From Cylicocyclus nassatus (taxonomy: Eukaryota; Nematoda; Chromadorea; Rhabditida; Strongylidae), in contig CATQJL010000316.1 in the NCBI GenBank assembly GCA_958299035.1, positions 4,676,674-4,740,673 of the forward strand: a stretch of 64,000 nucleotides of DNA. Direction: 5' to 3'. Shown here piece after piece: positions 12,205 to 24,600 of the stretch. Both the position numbers and the translations under genes were made by a program. The notes under the pieces were generated by a model. It was given only the letters and a program-made list of their open reading frames with translations. It did no database searches and was not told where the DNA came from. The stretch's first letter is position 1. Each line of letters opens with the position of its first letter.

Positions 12205-12487
12205 ATTCATAAGCACCATCCAACTCAGCTCGACAAGAAGCATCTTTTGATATATAGAAGTGCCTGTTTGGGCACAACAGTCGGCCAAATTTCGAGGATC
12301 CTTTCAGGTTCTTGCCACGGTAGGTTACTCAGAGTGTTGGATCATTGCACATCGACCAACCTATCGAAGCAAAAATTTGAAAGGGCTCTTAAAATTTGAC
12401 CGAATAACTGCCCAAACAGCCACTTCTATGTCTCATTTGATGCATCTCGTCGAGCTGAGTCAAACAGTGCTTTTAGATGATGAATTC
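12205..12487. repeat. Fold-back element with ~75-bp arms
   Basis: The left arm (12205-12275, with CTCAGCTCGAC and GCCTGTTTGGGCA) is matched in reverse by 12409-12487 (TGCCCAAACAG and GTCGAGCTGAG). The spacer is about 130 bases. The 119-codon open frame at 12260-12619 runs across it and is an artefact of this structure. Confidence 0.6.
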
Positions 12488-12642
12488 GTCCATTCCAGAG
12501 CAAGATATGGCGATGTATTAGGTTGGAAACTAACAACAAGTTTTGCAACTGGTCTCATAACTTCCCTCTCACTCAACATGGAGCAATCAAATTTCGCCTC
12601 TGCGTTGGTTATTACGTAAGCTACAAGCGTTTGGTATTTGGT

Positions 12643-12692
12643 ACGTCAGAATTTAATAGGACAGCAGCTGCTGTCCTACCAAATTCTGACGT
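12643..12692. repeat. 50-bp near-perfect palindrome
   Basis: ACGTCAGAATTT and GGACAGCAG are mirrored by CTGCTGTCC and AAATTCTGACGT, centred on the CAGCTG at about 12668. It would extrude as a cruciform or form an RNA hairpin. Confidence 0.75.
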
Positions 12693-14089
12693 CGCCGTGA
12701 GGGTTACGGTAGGTGTATGGTATAAAGAGGACAAATTCAAAGTTTGACGGATTTGGCTGAAACTTGGCATATGGGTGTTATCCGACATACTGATCACGAA
12801 AACAATAGTGAAATTGCGTGATAAGGCTTTTTTGTAGTATTACTGTAGGTGTATATGGGGTTTCACCCTAAACAAAGAAAAAGGCGTTGATTCAACAAAT
12901 GAATGTGATATTCGCGTTTGGCAGGTCAAATAACCTTACTATGCAAACTCTCGGTGGAATTTGAGCTTCGGACTCTTTAGCCATTGACGGTCGTCCCCAG
13001 CAGCTCTTGCGTACATCGACTCGTTCGAATTTATGAGGAGGCCAAATCTCGACATGCCCCTAAATTTTGTTTCTTTCTTACTAGGCCAAAAGAGTCAACC
13101 TCCAGCAATAATTTGTAGACGAATCCGGATTACTGCCATGGTCTAAGCTGCCAAAGGCTTAATTTTAGATTGAAACCCCAAAAATTCTCAAATTTCACTA
13201 GCTTTCGAAAAACGCCTGAAACTTTTCCATTTCGTGTTCAAAATTTAGACAATTTGTGCTAACTTGTAGCTCACATTGCCTTCTAAATAATGCCAAAGTC
13301 TGAGTGCGCCATATCCAAGAAGAGTGAAGTTATGAAACCAGTTGCAAAACTTAGTTTCCACGTAATAATTACAGTTTAGCGAACTCCGGCGGAGCGGAGT
13401 GCAGTGATTTTTCCCACAAATTACAAGCGGTATTGTAGGTTGCTTTGGCCGTAGAAGGCTTATTATGGCCCTAGCAAGGGAGATAAGCCCTGAATTTCAC
13501 TGTTGACAAATCACTATGAATACAACTGAGGAGCACCTCGGCTTCTCAACTAGCTCAACAATCGATAAGGCCTTTTCTGAATAGTTTCAGACATTTTTAA
13601 ATCATTAGTTGTATCCAAAAATCTTAAATCGAGAGTTCAAACAAATAGTCTTCAATTTTCATGTCCAGCTAACTCCAGTTTATTTGTGGTCGTCATCTAC
13701 TGCATTACTGGATAGTTCAGAGGTCATTCCCGTGATTCTAAATCTGTTTTAATCCCTATGACGCGCGCACGCTTCGCAACGGGTTCGCACCGCATCACGT
13801 TGCAACTGCCATATCATAGCATGTTCAATGTCAGTGTCTCCTCGTCTCCCTGTTTGCCGGTTATCCAATCGTATACCTGCATCTCTTTCCTAGTTATGAC
13901 TGCACGGAAAAACTTCTCGGATAAGAGTAAGAAGTTTTATTTCAACTATAGTAAGATGGAGTGAATTCTGTACTCTACTCCAAATATTCATATTCATTAT
14001 CTTCTTGTTTTTTTTACTAATCTATTAACATTTCTGGGAAATACGCAATAACTATCATTTGTTGATAGTGTTTTGGATCGCGTTTTTGT
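12693..14089. other. Intergenic/3' flank, no gene confirmed
   Basis: The first part (12693-12960) shares GTTACGGTAGG and similar blocks with the 905-1495 palindrome. The remainder is AT-rich and holds no recognisable exon. It is probably 3' flank of the minus-strand gene that ends at 14090. Confidence 0.4.
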
Positions 14090-17000
14090 TCACTGCAATT
14101 CGGTTGTGCCAGTACTTTGCCAACGGATGTGCATAATGCTAGTGCAATGTTGAGGAAAACACTTCATCACCTATAAGTAAATTATTGGTCAAACAAAAGC
14201 AAAAAATTCCTAAGGGATCAGCCATAGGTTGCTTAGGTGGCTGGCAACTGTTACCGCGGTTGCCGGGGTTGCCGAGGTTGCTCAGGTCCCGCTTACAACG
14301 CTTGATACAAAGATTCTACTTTGGGGTCCTAACGACCGACAACGACGGCAAACCCGGCAACCTCGGGCAACCCCGGCAGCAGCTGCCGACAACCTATGGG
14401 CGATATTTAAGATATGTTACAAACCTGGATGAGCAATTCCTTGTTATTAATGATATCCCAGAGAACCTGCTGTTCCGGTAACACCTCAGTCTGTGTTGCA
14501 ACATCATTAGTAGCCAACGTAGCAATATCGTTTATAGGAAGTTTAGTGACATCGTTAGCAAAGTTTAAAGCTGATCTAAAAAACAACATAAAGATTATGT
14601 TTCTAATAAGTTTTTCTGAGCGCTTACCCTACAGATAAGTCTTCACTTGGGAATGAAAATGGTGCTAAGGGGGACGCGTTAACAGCAGATATAGATGACT
14701 GTGCATACATTGACATTGGCGCCCATTTTAAAAAGTCCTCATTACCCCACGGCAGCAATGTCGACTTGAATGAGCTCATTTCATCCAATGATCCTATGGT
14801 TTGTTCTGGGTAGTCGTCGGAGCTATCGGATGAAAGCACATGATTGGCCGGAGATACTTGGGGTGTTCCGTTACTCAGAGGTGATGCACATTCGGTTCCT
14901 CCTGACATTTCCCGCAGCAGAAGCGACTCCTGCTCGTTTGATGCATCTGGCAGAGACGGCGGAGCTATCGGTTTGGGAGATTTAGGAGATTCAATGGGTG
15001 CAGGTGGTGCGGGTGGAGCCGGTGGTGCCACAGGGGCTGGCAGCTGAAATTATGATAAGTCATACCACAGATATTCACTTCTGGCAAACATTTTAATCAA
15101 AGACTCTCCATTACCCCCCTTTACTCAAAAATACAAAGAAGAGAGATGATCGCTAGTCTGAGCTAATGGAAAAAACATTTCAAAGGCTTAACCCAACACG
15201 AAAACCGATTGATAGGTACAGTGAGCTAAACCAACCCTAAATGGTTTCTTAGGTAGCGTTAAGTTTCCAGAATGTACATATAATGGATGGTGATATATTG
15301 GCTGACCATCTGGGCCTAACGGTGTTACTAATACAGCACGCCATGGATGTTTACCATTACGTGATTGAAAAAATACAGTAGCTCTGGAAATGAGACGGCT
15401 TAGAGCTTACTTTAGCAGTGATAAAATTTACCTGCATTTCGTATCTGGACGTGGAGGAGTATCTCCTTCAGTTATATCCGTCCAAGCAATAAATGCACAA
15501 CCATAACTAGGATGTTTCATAAAAGCGTGGAATGAAGACTGATTTGGGGTATAATTTGATACCTAAATCGAGCTGTAGTTGAGAGGGAAAATCATAAAAT
15601 CAATAGAAAAAAAAAACGATGAAAAAGTTACCGTCCAATTATCATCTGTACGAAGTAAGGATGCATTCTGTATACGAATTTCAGCGTCATCACCAAGTAC
15701 CTAAAGCCAAGCGGGTAACGATAATATACCTTGGGAAGAATGAGAAAAGCACGGGATGGAAACTTTATAAATTTGCTTGCCTCAACTCGGGTCGCACTCC
15801 ATGGCACATCCTCAAAAGCACCAGTCCATACTACTTCAATTTTAACGCAAGTCATTGCACGTAATCCATGAATGAACTGCTGTGCAGGAACAAAAATACG
15901 ACCTAAAAAGATTTCAAAAATTGGTCCAACAGCTAGATTCGTATATCATCCCTACCAATAATATCATTCCATAACCATGCGTTACGCGCATCCAACGAAA
16001 CTCGATTAACAACAGCATATAAACTCAACAATAGCTTCGATGAATCCATACGGTCGTCTATTACCTCATACAGCTGCAACATTGATAGTTATGTAGAAAC
16101 GGTTTTGAATTTAGTGGAAAATAGGGCGATTAAAAGAAAGACTGCTTGATAGTACAACTAGCTGGCTTACCCGGCTCCGCCGTATGTTCCGAATAGAAAA
16201 TTCCATTTCTTAACCGATCCGAACCAAACTTGGCACACATACATTTCGGGCCCCGGCGGGTGTCACAGTCCACTTTTCGTTATCGATTGATGTCGATTTT
16301 ATCGATTTTTTGCAAAATTTGAGCTAGGGGGCTGGGATTTGGCACAGGGGGGTAATCGAGCATGCTGATTACGAATACAATATTAGTTTTCGAAACCGTG
16401 CATTATCTTTATCGATTTTATCGATTTTTTTGCAAAATTTGAGCTACGGGGCTGGAATTTGGCAGGGGGTGTAATCGAGCATGCTGATCACCCCCACGGG
16501 GATGATCAGCATGCTCGATTACCCCCCTGTGCCAAATCCCAGCCCCGTAGCTCAAACTTTGCAAAAAATCGATAAAATCAATAAAAGTAATGCACGATTT
16601 TAAAAACTAATATTGTATTCGGAATCCCCATGCTCGATTACCCCCTGTGCCAACTCCCAGCCCCGTAGCTCAAATTTTGCAAAAAATCGATAAAATCGAT
16701 ATCGATCGATGACGAAAAGTAGCCTATGACACCCGCCGGGGCCCGAAGTGTATGTGTGCCAAGTTTGGTCCCGATCCGTTCAGAAATGGAATTTTCTATT
16801 CGGAACATACGTACAGACAGACATACAGACAGACAGACATACAGACAGACAAACAGACATTCAGCTTTATATATAAGATAACGTACCAAACCAAGATTTT
16901 CAACCCTTCGCACAACCCAAACGGCGCGCGAGTCCGTATCCTGTCTAATAACATCGTAGTTAACAAAAGTGCCAAGACTCATCCATGATCTCCGCAATGA

Positions 17001-19471
17001 CACCGGCAAACGAGCTATGCCAGATTGCTGTAAATAGCGATATTATTATTGAAAGCAGACTTTTTTGCCAACTGAAACCATTATAGGAAAAAAGCTGAAC
17101 TAACCGCAGAATATACAGTCATATCTCCATCACGTGGACATACAACAATAACACCGATCTGGAATGAATAGCTATAAAACAAACAAAAAAGTCAAACGAA
17201 ACTCTGAAACATTCAATACGGTGCTTTTCTATGGTGTATGATTACACTTTGCAGATGACCATTGCTAAACTCAACCACTTATGTACAAATGCTCCAGGGG
17301 ATACGTGTAAACAAACCTTGAAAACCCAGACAAATGCTCACCTTGGCAACGATAACTGATTGTACACGTCATTTGGAAAAATTCAAAAGTTATCGCTATA
17401 AAAAGCACAGATAAGCAACAAAAATCATACCTGGTTATTAGCCATCTCGGGGAATTTATCAGAGTTTTTCTTATCATCAGTATGATTCATATTTATGCTC
17501 CATGCAACATAACGGCAATTATTTATGTCTGGTTGGCGAAAGATCTGCAAAAATTACAATGGCAATTTGGAGGTTTTCCCAGACTTAGTGGCAAGAATGA
17601 TGTGATCAAGTGCCAACTTTGCTCAACGTTTATTGCCCTATTCTTGGAGCTGAATTACTTGGACAGCAATTGAAAGAGTGCAGCTCTCAGCGATTAGTTT
17701 AGAAAGAAATCATTCTCGAATGAGATAGTCCGTGACATGGCACAATATTGCACATTGAGAAGTTCAGTATATAGGCGAATACGCGTAAAACACAAAATCT
17801 TCCGCGCAGAAATGTCACAAAAATCTTGAGTATGCCGTCTACTGCACATGAAACTGACTCAAAATAAAACAATGCTAGCAGTATTCAATGGAAGGAGACA
17901 AGCAGTAGCTAAGCAACGTTCCAAGCATTGAATGAACAACAACAATGAAGAAAACAATGACTAGACCAACAAAAATGATCAACATACCTTTAATTGAATA
18001 ACTTTACCAACTTCTGCTCCTTTCCCCAACCATGACTTATTATAATCGTTTCTAGCTGAATATGGCACGAAAACTCGACCATATTTCTTAACCTCGGCAT
18101 AACAGAATCTGGAAGGATACATGGTAGTGGAGACTGCATATGACTAAACTAAGAACTTACTTATCAGAAGCTTCCGTTATTTTTCCAGATACTGCTATTA
18201 GCTCTCGTTTTTTAACAACCGATGAAGCTGTATATTGGACATCATTCTCAACTTGACTTTTCTGGGCCGTAAAAATTACTTCCTCATCGGCCTAAAAAGA
18301 CGCAGATCATCATACCCGACAGCATCATAAGGAGAGATATAGAGTTCAAGCAATAAACCTTCGCAGGATGACAGGATGACATTGACTTACCGAGAATTTT
18401 TCTCGAAGATCACTACAATCACTTGTTATAGCAGCAGCGTTTATTGGAAATAGCACGTTGCCCAAGCGTACGTCCTTGATATAAGCTTGTTTTTTCACAA
18501 TCTAAATAAAGGTTAATCTTTTGAGAAAACTGCAGGTATCTGGTCAAACCACCAGCGCAGAGTGCGCAAAGCTGCCGTTGCAATCGCCAAATTCGCTTAG
18601 TAGAGTGTTACAAGGTCGTAGCACAGATATTAGCTGTGGTGGTGTTTTAATTACTTACAGTCAAACTTAGTCCACTGCATTCTACAATCTAGATCTAGCA
18701 AGTAACTGGCTGTGCGCAAGGTTCTGCAAAAATTTCACACGTACTACCCCCTGAATTGTCACATTCAGAGCTCCTATATCCCACTATCATTGCCCGCACC
18801 CATCATTGAGGAAGCGCGTTCACGCTTTCTATAAACGAACAAAAAAATGTCATTTCAGAGACCAAGTTCACTTGTACTTCTATGGTGATGTTGAGCACAC
18901 AGCCATCTGCCTCAAAGGACACTTTAATTTAGCTAATGTCAGTGTTAGGCACTTTTAGGAGAAGTGAGATAGATATACACGTGCGACTAATGACAGTGCA
19001 GTCTTGCAGCTAACTTAACTGAGAGCTGTACTGCAAGAAACGCTGCAACACTAGTTCCCGGTTATTTATAAGAGAAGTGTCTCATACATTTTCGAGAAAA
19101 GAACGTGATTGACGTTTATAGAAACTCCATACAGAGCCGCACCAATGTTTTATGGCACGAAGGTGTCTAATGCTGAGATACGCATCTTCAAAAGTCGCAA
19201 GGGTGAATGACGATGTAGAGATAAAAACTAGTCATTTTTGGCTTGACCACAAGTGATGCCCTTGTGCAAATTCTTCATCAAAATGATCATAAACTATGCA
19301 TAATGAAGACAGTTCCAGTTGAGACTTTGTAAAAAAATCAAACTTTTAGTGACACATTGAGAAACAATCCGCAAAATTTCAATCAGCTATGTACATTGAA
19401 AAAAAATAGAAGGTATTCAATGAACTCACACCATAGATTCGCCCTTCACCTAATGCGCGACTTTGGCTCAT
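14090..19471 (-). CDS. Unrecognised protein with repeated OB-like modules and a Pro-rich tail
   Basis: Fifteen exons join in frame to 666 codons: 19430-19471, 18391-18501, 18161-18291, 17988-18108, 17431-17544, 17105-17158, 16887-17027, 15956-16073, 15730-15902, 15632-15700, 15432-15562, 15236-15383, 14628-15043, 14425-14575, 14090-14170 (the last is the least sure). The start MSQSRALGEGRIYG was chosen because it opens the first module; an upstream signal-peptide-like frame at 19813 does not splice in phase. Similar stretches recur: GRIYGIVKKQAYI, YGRVFVPYS, GRIFVPAQQF, each followed by a valine-rich strand and then VYSA or VPWSATRVE. This resembles serial OB/cold-shock/S1-type folds, which would suggest nucleic-acid binding, but that is inference. 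Residues about 450-590 are Pro/Ala/Ser-rich (APPAPPAPPAP) and probably disordered. I do not recognise the family. Confidence 0.7.
14222..14399. mobile_element. Short fold-back MITE in an intron
   Basis: Ends CCATAGGTTG and CAACCTATGG are inverted repeats. Inside them GTTGCCGGGGTTGCCGAGG is mirrored by CCTCGGGCAACCCC, so the element can fold nearly end to end. It lies in the last intron of the OB-like gene (between the exons at 14090-14170 and 14425-14575). GC-rich against an AT-rich background. Confidence 0.65.
16158..16878 (-). mobile_element. Non-autonomous fold-back Helitron, copy 3, inside an intron
   Basis: Same ends as the other copies: CTAG at 16158 preceded by host A, and (minus strand) TCTTATATATAAAG starting at 16878 with host T at 16879. 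The palindrome is at 16472-16521. It lies in the same orientation as the host gene, only eight bases inside the intron after the exon 16887-17027 (donor gtacgtta, then the Helitron). The acceptor for the next exon is at 16074, about 80 bases beyond its other end. Confidence 0.85.
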
Positions 19472-20172
19472 GCTTCCTCGAAGCCAACTCCAGATACAGT
19501 GCAATCTGAAAACATCCTGAGAATAAACGAATAAGGAGCAGTCAGAATGCATTCGATTCGAGATGGCAAACCACTTACTAATTACAAAGTGAGAAAAGTG
19601 AATAAAAACAAGAAAAGACCACACACGATAACTGAACCACACAAATAAAGATCGACAAGTAATAAATGCTATCAAAGAAGTAACGGTATCAAAATGATAA
19701 CAAGATAAACATTTGCGAACGTGGCAGATACTTATCGAGAAATTCGTTACGTCGACACTTCGAAATGCAAGAAGAATGGAACCTAGCAATAAGCACGCAC
19801 TGATTTTGGCCATCGCTATAATAGAGCAAGAAACTGAGATGAAAGCTTAGAGAAGTTGAAGGATGCTACACTCTTATTAAACTAATTTATGAGTGATCGA
19901 CTACTAAATTAGAGTTATCATACTAATATGAAACAGAAACACACTATTTAAATGATTGAAGCACTGTAATATAGTGCTTGTGAGCAGAGACCATTCATAG
20001 TGCTAATGTACGCTGAACAGTATCTTCAAAGCAAATAAATGATGACCTAAATGAAGCTCACATGTCGTAAAAGTCAATCTTTGTATCCTCGATTTTTGAT
20101 GCGCGAATTGTACGCAAAACGCATGATTTATCTATACATGAGATTAATAAAGCATACTGTAACCTGTATGAA
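19472..20172. other. 5' flank of the OB-like gene
   Basis: No exon could be tied to a gene. A minus-strand frame starting at 19813 has a signal-peptide-like beginning (MAKISACLLLGSILLAF), but its donor phase does not match the following exon. It is either an untranslated exon region or chance. Confidence 0.35.
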
Positions 20173-21477
20173 CTCAGACAATTGTTGCAGCGGCCCGCTC
20201 GCCCAACTCGGCTTTGGTGCTGAGCCGCGGCGCCTAAACGTTAGCGCTAAATGCACCAGGCCCAGTAGCGGCCCATACGTTCGAGCTGGCGACCCGCGCG
20301 CACTGTCAACCCACGCTGCGGGCGGCCCGCACACCCATGTTGAGATCCAAAAATTCAGCAGTGGCCCGCACACCCATACGGACGCCCACTTTCTTTACTA
20401 GCGACCCGCACACCCATATGGACGCCATCTAAGTCAAAAAAGCCTCAATTCCATCCCTGTAAGCTCGGATTTCCAGTTTTCCGTGAGTTTTTCTTTTGCG
20501 AACTCTTATTAATCTTTATTTTAAGTATGTTTATTATAAATTTTCACGTTTCCATACACTTTAATCCTTTGAAATAACTTGTAACAATATTTTCACTTTT
20601 GTTTACTTTTTTATGCTCTCCTTCCTTACTGACGAGTTCCGGGGAGAGTATGTATTGGAGACGGGAAATGGAAGCCAAGCAGTGTAAGTACGAGTACTGT
20701 TTTGCTTTTGGTTGCCATTGTTAATTTGATACGCTTTATTGTTTCAGTAGACTCATTCATTTACTTTCAGCGTCAGAAGAGAGTGTTACAGTCGATGGAA
20801 AATGCTACATCACAAGCCGATCTAGCTGATTGACTGACGTCTCGAGGAGCAAGGATTCTCTTTCTATGCTGATTTGATCTTGATTGTTTTCCTGCCATGT
20901 GATTGTATTGTGATCTATTGTTTTGTGTGCCTTTCATCTTTCCATGTATTGTCGTTAATGAATATGTTTGTACTAGGTTCTTGGCGTTGTAGTTATTCGT
21001 GAAAAAAGCTTGCTTTGTGCCTTTCTTAGTAATTCCTCTACTTTTCATATCGCATTCTTTCTCAAGACATTCAATAAATGGTTGGGTGTAAACAGTGTGC
21101 TCAACAGTGCAAGAAAGTTCAATAATAGCAAGAAAAACGAGAATTCCAGCTGCTGAAAGGTCTCTTTAGTGGATTTGAAACGGCCCAGCTGCGGCCGTTT
21201 ATTCATCAGCCCGCACGCATGATAGCGGCCGTCATTGCAGTCGTAGCAGGCTGTTAACACGGCCAGCGTTCGTCCATCGCCAGCTCACCCGCATGGCTGG
21301 ATGCGCGGGCCGCTATATGCAGCACTATATCACAGGCCCACCCGCCTGTCCAGTCGGGAGGGTCGCTGCGTCCGCTGCAGCAGTTGCTGGCCCGCGCTAC
21401 CATGGCAGGGCAAGGCCAGGAACGGGTTTTCGCCCAGCCTGCCATGAGCGCGCGGGTGGCCCCAAAAATTGTCTGAG
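20173..21477. mobile_element. 1.3-kb DNA element with GC-rich ends
   Basis: CTCAGACAATTGTTG at the left is matched by CAAAAATTGTCTGAG at the right. About 240 bases inside each end are GC-rich and packed with GGCCCGC and GCACACCCAT motifs, while the middle (20430-21170) is AT-rich. Subterminal motif clusters inside inverted ends suggest a cut-and-paste, hAT-like non-autonomous element. No transposase and no clear target duplication were seen. Confidence 0.5.
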
Positions 21478-21689
21478 AATGAACTTAGTACATATTTATC
21501 ACGGGAATGCTGAGAAGAGACAGTAAGATATCCTTCTATATATATAAAACCGAATGGGATTTTGTCTGTACACTGGTGGCTTGTCTGTACGCTGGTGGAT
21601 AAGCATGCTTGTTGATGCTGTCTGTAGGTCCTCGATGGTGTTTTCGTGTTTGTCATTTTCCAGCATGGAAGCTTGTTATTACTTCTACC

Positions 21690-24600
21690 AAATTTATCGA
21701 TTATTTGTAAATTTTGAACTACGGGGCTGGGAGTTGGCACAGGGGGGTAATCGAACATGCTGATTACTAATATGATAACCATTTTCAGAAATGCCCATTA
21801 CTTTTGTCATTTTATCGATTTTTTGGCAAAGTTCAAGCTACGGGGCTGGAAGTTGGCACACGGGGGTAATCGAGCTTGCTGATTACGAATTTGATAACCA
21901 TTATCAAAAATGCCCATTACTTTTATCATTTTATCGATTTTCTGGCAAAGTTCAAGCTACGGGGCTGGGAGTTGGCACACGGGGGTAATCGAGCGTGCTG
22001 ATTACGAATATGATAACCATTTTCAAAAATGCCCATTACTTTTATCATTTTATCGATTTGTTTGCAAATTTTGGACTACGGGGTTGGGAGTTGGCACGGG
22101 AGGGTAAGCGAACATGCTGATTACGAATACAGTATTAGTTTTTAGAATTATCAGTTATTTTTATCATTTTATCGATTTTTTGACAAAGTTCAAGCTACGG
22201 GGCTGGGAGTTGGCACACGGGGGTAATCGAGCATGCTGATTACGAATACAGTATTAGTTTTTAGAATTATCAGTTATTTTTATCATTTTATCGATTTTTT
22301 TGCAAAGTCAAGCTACGGAGCTAGGAGTTGGCACACGGGGGTAATCGAGCATGCTGATTACGAATATGATAACCATTTTTAAAAATGTCCATTATTTTTA
22401 TCATTTTATCGATTTTTTGGCAAAGTTCAAGCTACGGGGCTGGAAGTTGGCAAGGGAGGGTAAGCGAACATGCTGATTACGAATACAATACTGGTTTTCA
22501 AAATTATCATTTACTTTTATCATTTATCGATTTTTTGGCAAAGTTCAAGCTACGGGGCTGGGAGTTGGCACACGGGGTTAGTCGAGCATGCTGATAACGA
22601 ATATGATAACCATTTTCAAAAATGCCCATTACTTTTATCATTTTATCGATTTTTGCAAATTTTGGACTGCGGAGTTGGGAGTTGGCACGGGAGGGTAAGC
22701 GAACATGCTGGTTACGAATACAGTATTAGTTTTTAGAATTATCAGTCATTTTTATCATTTTATCGATTTTTTTGGCAAAGTTCAAGCTACGGGGCTGGGA
22801 GTTGGCACACGGGGGTAATCGAGCATGCTGATTACGAATACAGTATTAGTTTTTAGAATTATCAGTTATTTTTATCATTTTATCGATTTTTTTGCAAAGT
22901 TCAAGCTTCGGAGCTAGGAGTTGGCACACGGGGGTAATCGAGCATGCTGATTACGAATATGATAACCATTTTCAAAAATGCCCATTACTTTTATCATTTT
23001 ATCGATTTTTACAAATTTTGGACTGCGGGGTTGGGAGTTGGCACGGGAGGGTAAGCGAACATGCTGATTACGAATACAGTATTAGTTTTTAGATTTATCA
23101 GCTATTTTTACCATTTTATCGATTTTTTGGCAAAGTTCAAGCTACGGGGCTGGGAGTTGGCACAGGAGGACAAGCGAACATGCTGATTACGAATACAATA
23201 TAGCTTTTAGAATTATCAGTTATTTTTATCATTTTATCGATTTTTTTGCACGGTTCAAGCTACGGGGCTGGGGTTTGGCACACGGGGGTAATCGAGCATG
23301 CTGATTAGGAATATGATACTGGTTTTTAGAATTATCATTTACTTTTATCATTTTATCGATTTTTTTGCAAAGTCAAGCTACGGAGCTAGGAGTTGGCATG
23401 GGAGGGTAAGCGAACATGCTGATTACGAATACAGTATTAGTTTTCAGAATTATCAGTTATCTGGACCCATTTTTGCAAAGAAGGATACTGCTTCTTTCCC
23501 TGCACCATATTTGTTCCCAACTTCACAGGAAAGAGTGTCAACGTTCTGCTACGTGACCAAAAAAATTTGACATGCCACCTACATGTTTGACAAGTTTTAC
23601 CAAGAGTTCGCGTTGCCCTACCTAGCGGCATATGCTCAACCTTTTTTGGTCAATAAATGACCCTATTTTCGATTAAACAATTTCAAAAATGACATTGTTA
23701 CAATAATAACGTCGCCCACTTATCAATGAACATACTAGACGTGCCCAGAATAGAGAAGTGCGCTAGGGTTCCATCACCTAAGCGGCGAAAAGCAGCAGCG
23801 AGGTACTACTTCAAGCGATCACTTGTAAATTTTTCTGGCTAAACTCGCATGGCGGAAAGTTTGAAGAGAAAAACATTCTTGAATCATTGCTAGAAGCAAT
23901 CAAGATATTCTAGTAATGGTTCTAGATTGTTTTGCTCTTATGTATATCAGCTGGAGAGCTTCTAAGTGGTTACAAATGCTTTTTTACCTCACCAGAAATA
24001 ATTTCGAAAAAACGTGTCAAAGTGGACTAAAACGTGTCAATTTTTTCCTGACACGTTGCAGGGAGGCAGTCCTCGTGGAATCTATGAAAATTTATACTTA
24101 AACTACCGAACGTATTTTATAAGAGCTTTTTGAAAAAATGGGTCCGGATAACGGAAAAGTACCGTTATTTTTATCATTTTATCGATTTTTTTAGCAAAGT
24201 TCAAGCTACGGGGCTGGGAGTTGGCACAGGAGGACAAGCGAACATGCTGATTACGAATACAATATAGCTTTTAGAATTACCAGTTATTTTTATCATTTTA
24301 TCGATTTTTTTGCATGGTTCAAGCTACGGGGCTGGGGTTTGGCACACGGGGGTAATCGAGCATGCTGATTACGAATATGATAACCATTTTCAAAAATGCC
24401 CATTACTTTTATCATTTTATCGATTTTTACAAATTTTGGACTGCGGGGTTGGGAGTTGGCACGGGAGGGTAAGCGAACATGCTGGTTACGAATACAGTAT
24501 TAGTTTTTAGAATTATCAGTCATTTTTATCATTTTATCGATTTTTTTGGCAAAGTTCAAGCTACGGGGCTGGGGTTTGGCACACGGGGGTAATCGAGCAT

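Noticed and set aside
12260..12619. 119-codon plus-strand frame
   Set aside because: It runs through the fold-back arms at 12205-12487 and has no other support.
14185..14481. 98-codon plus-strand frame
   Set aside because: It lies across the MITE at 14222-14399 and antisense to an exon of the OB-like gene.
19379..19813. 144-codon minus frame starting like a signal peptide
   Set aside because: Only 19430-19471 joins the downstream exons in phase. The signal-peptide-like start could not be spliced in frame, so it was not used as the gene's N-terminus.
21554..24510. Many 60-90-codon frames with recurring peptides such as GAGSWHTGVIEHADYEYDN
   Set aside because: All are the satellite unit in different frames. 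No splice sites or conserved third-position bias.
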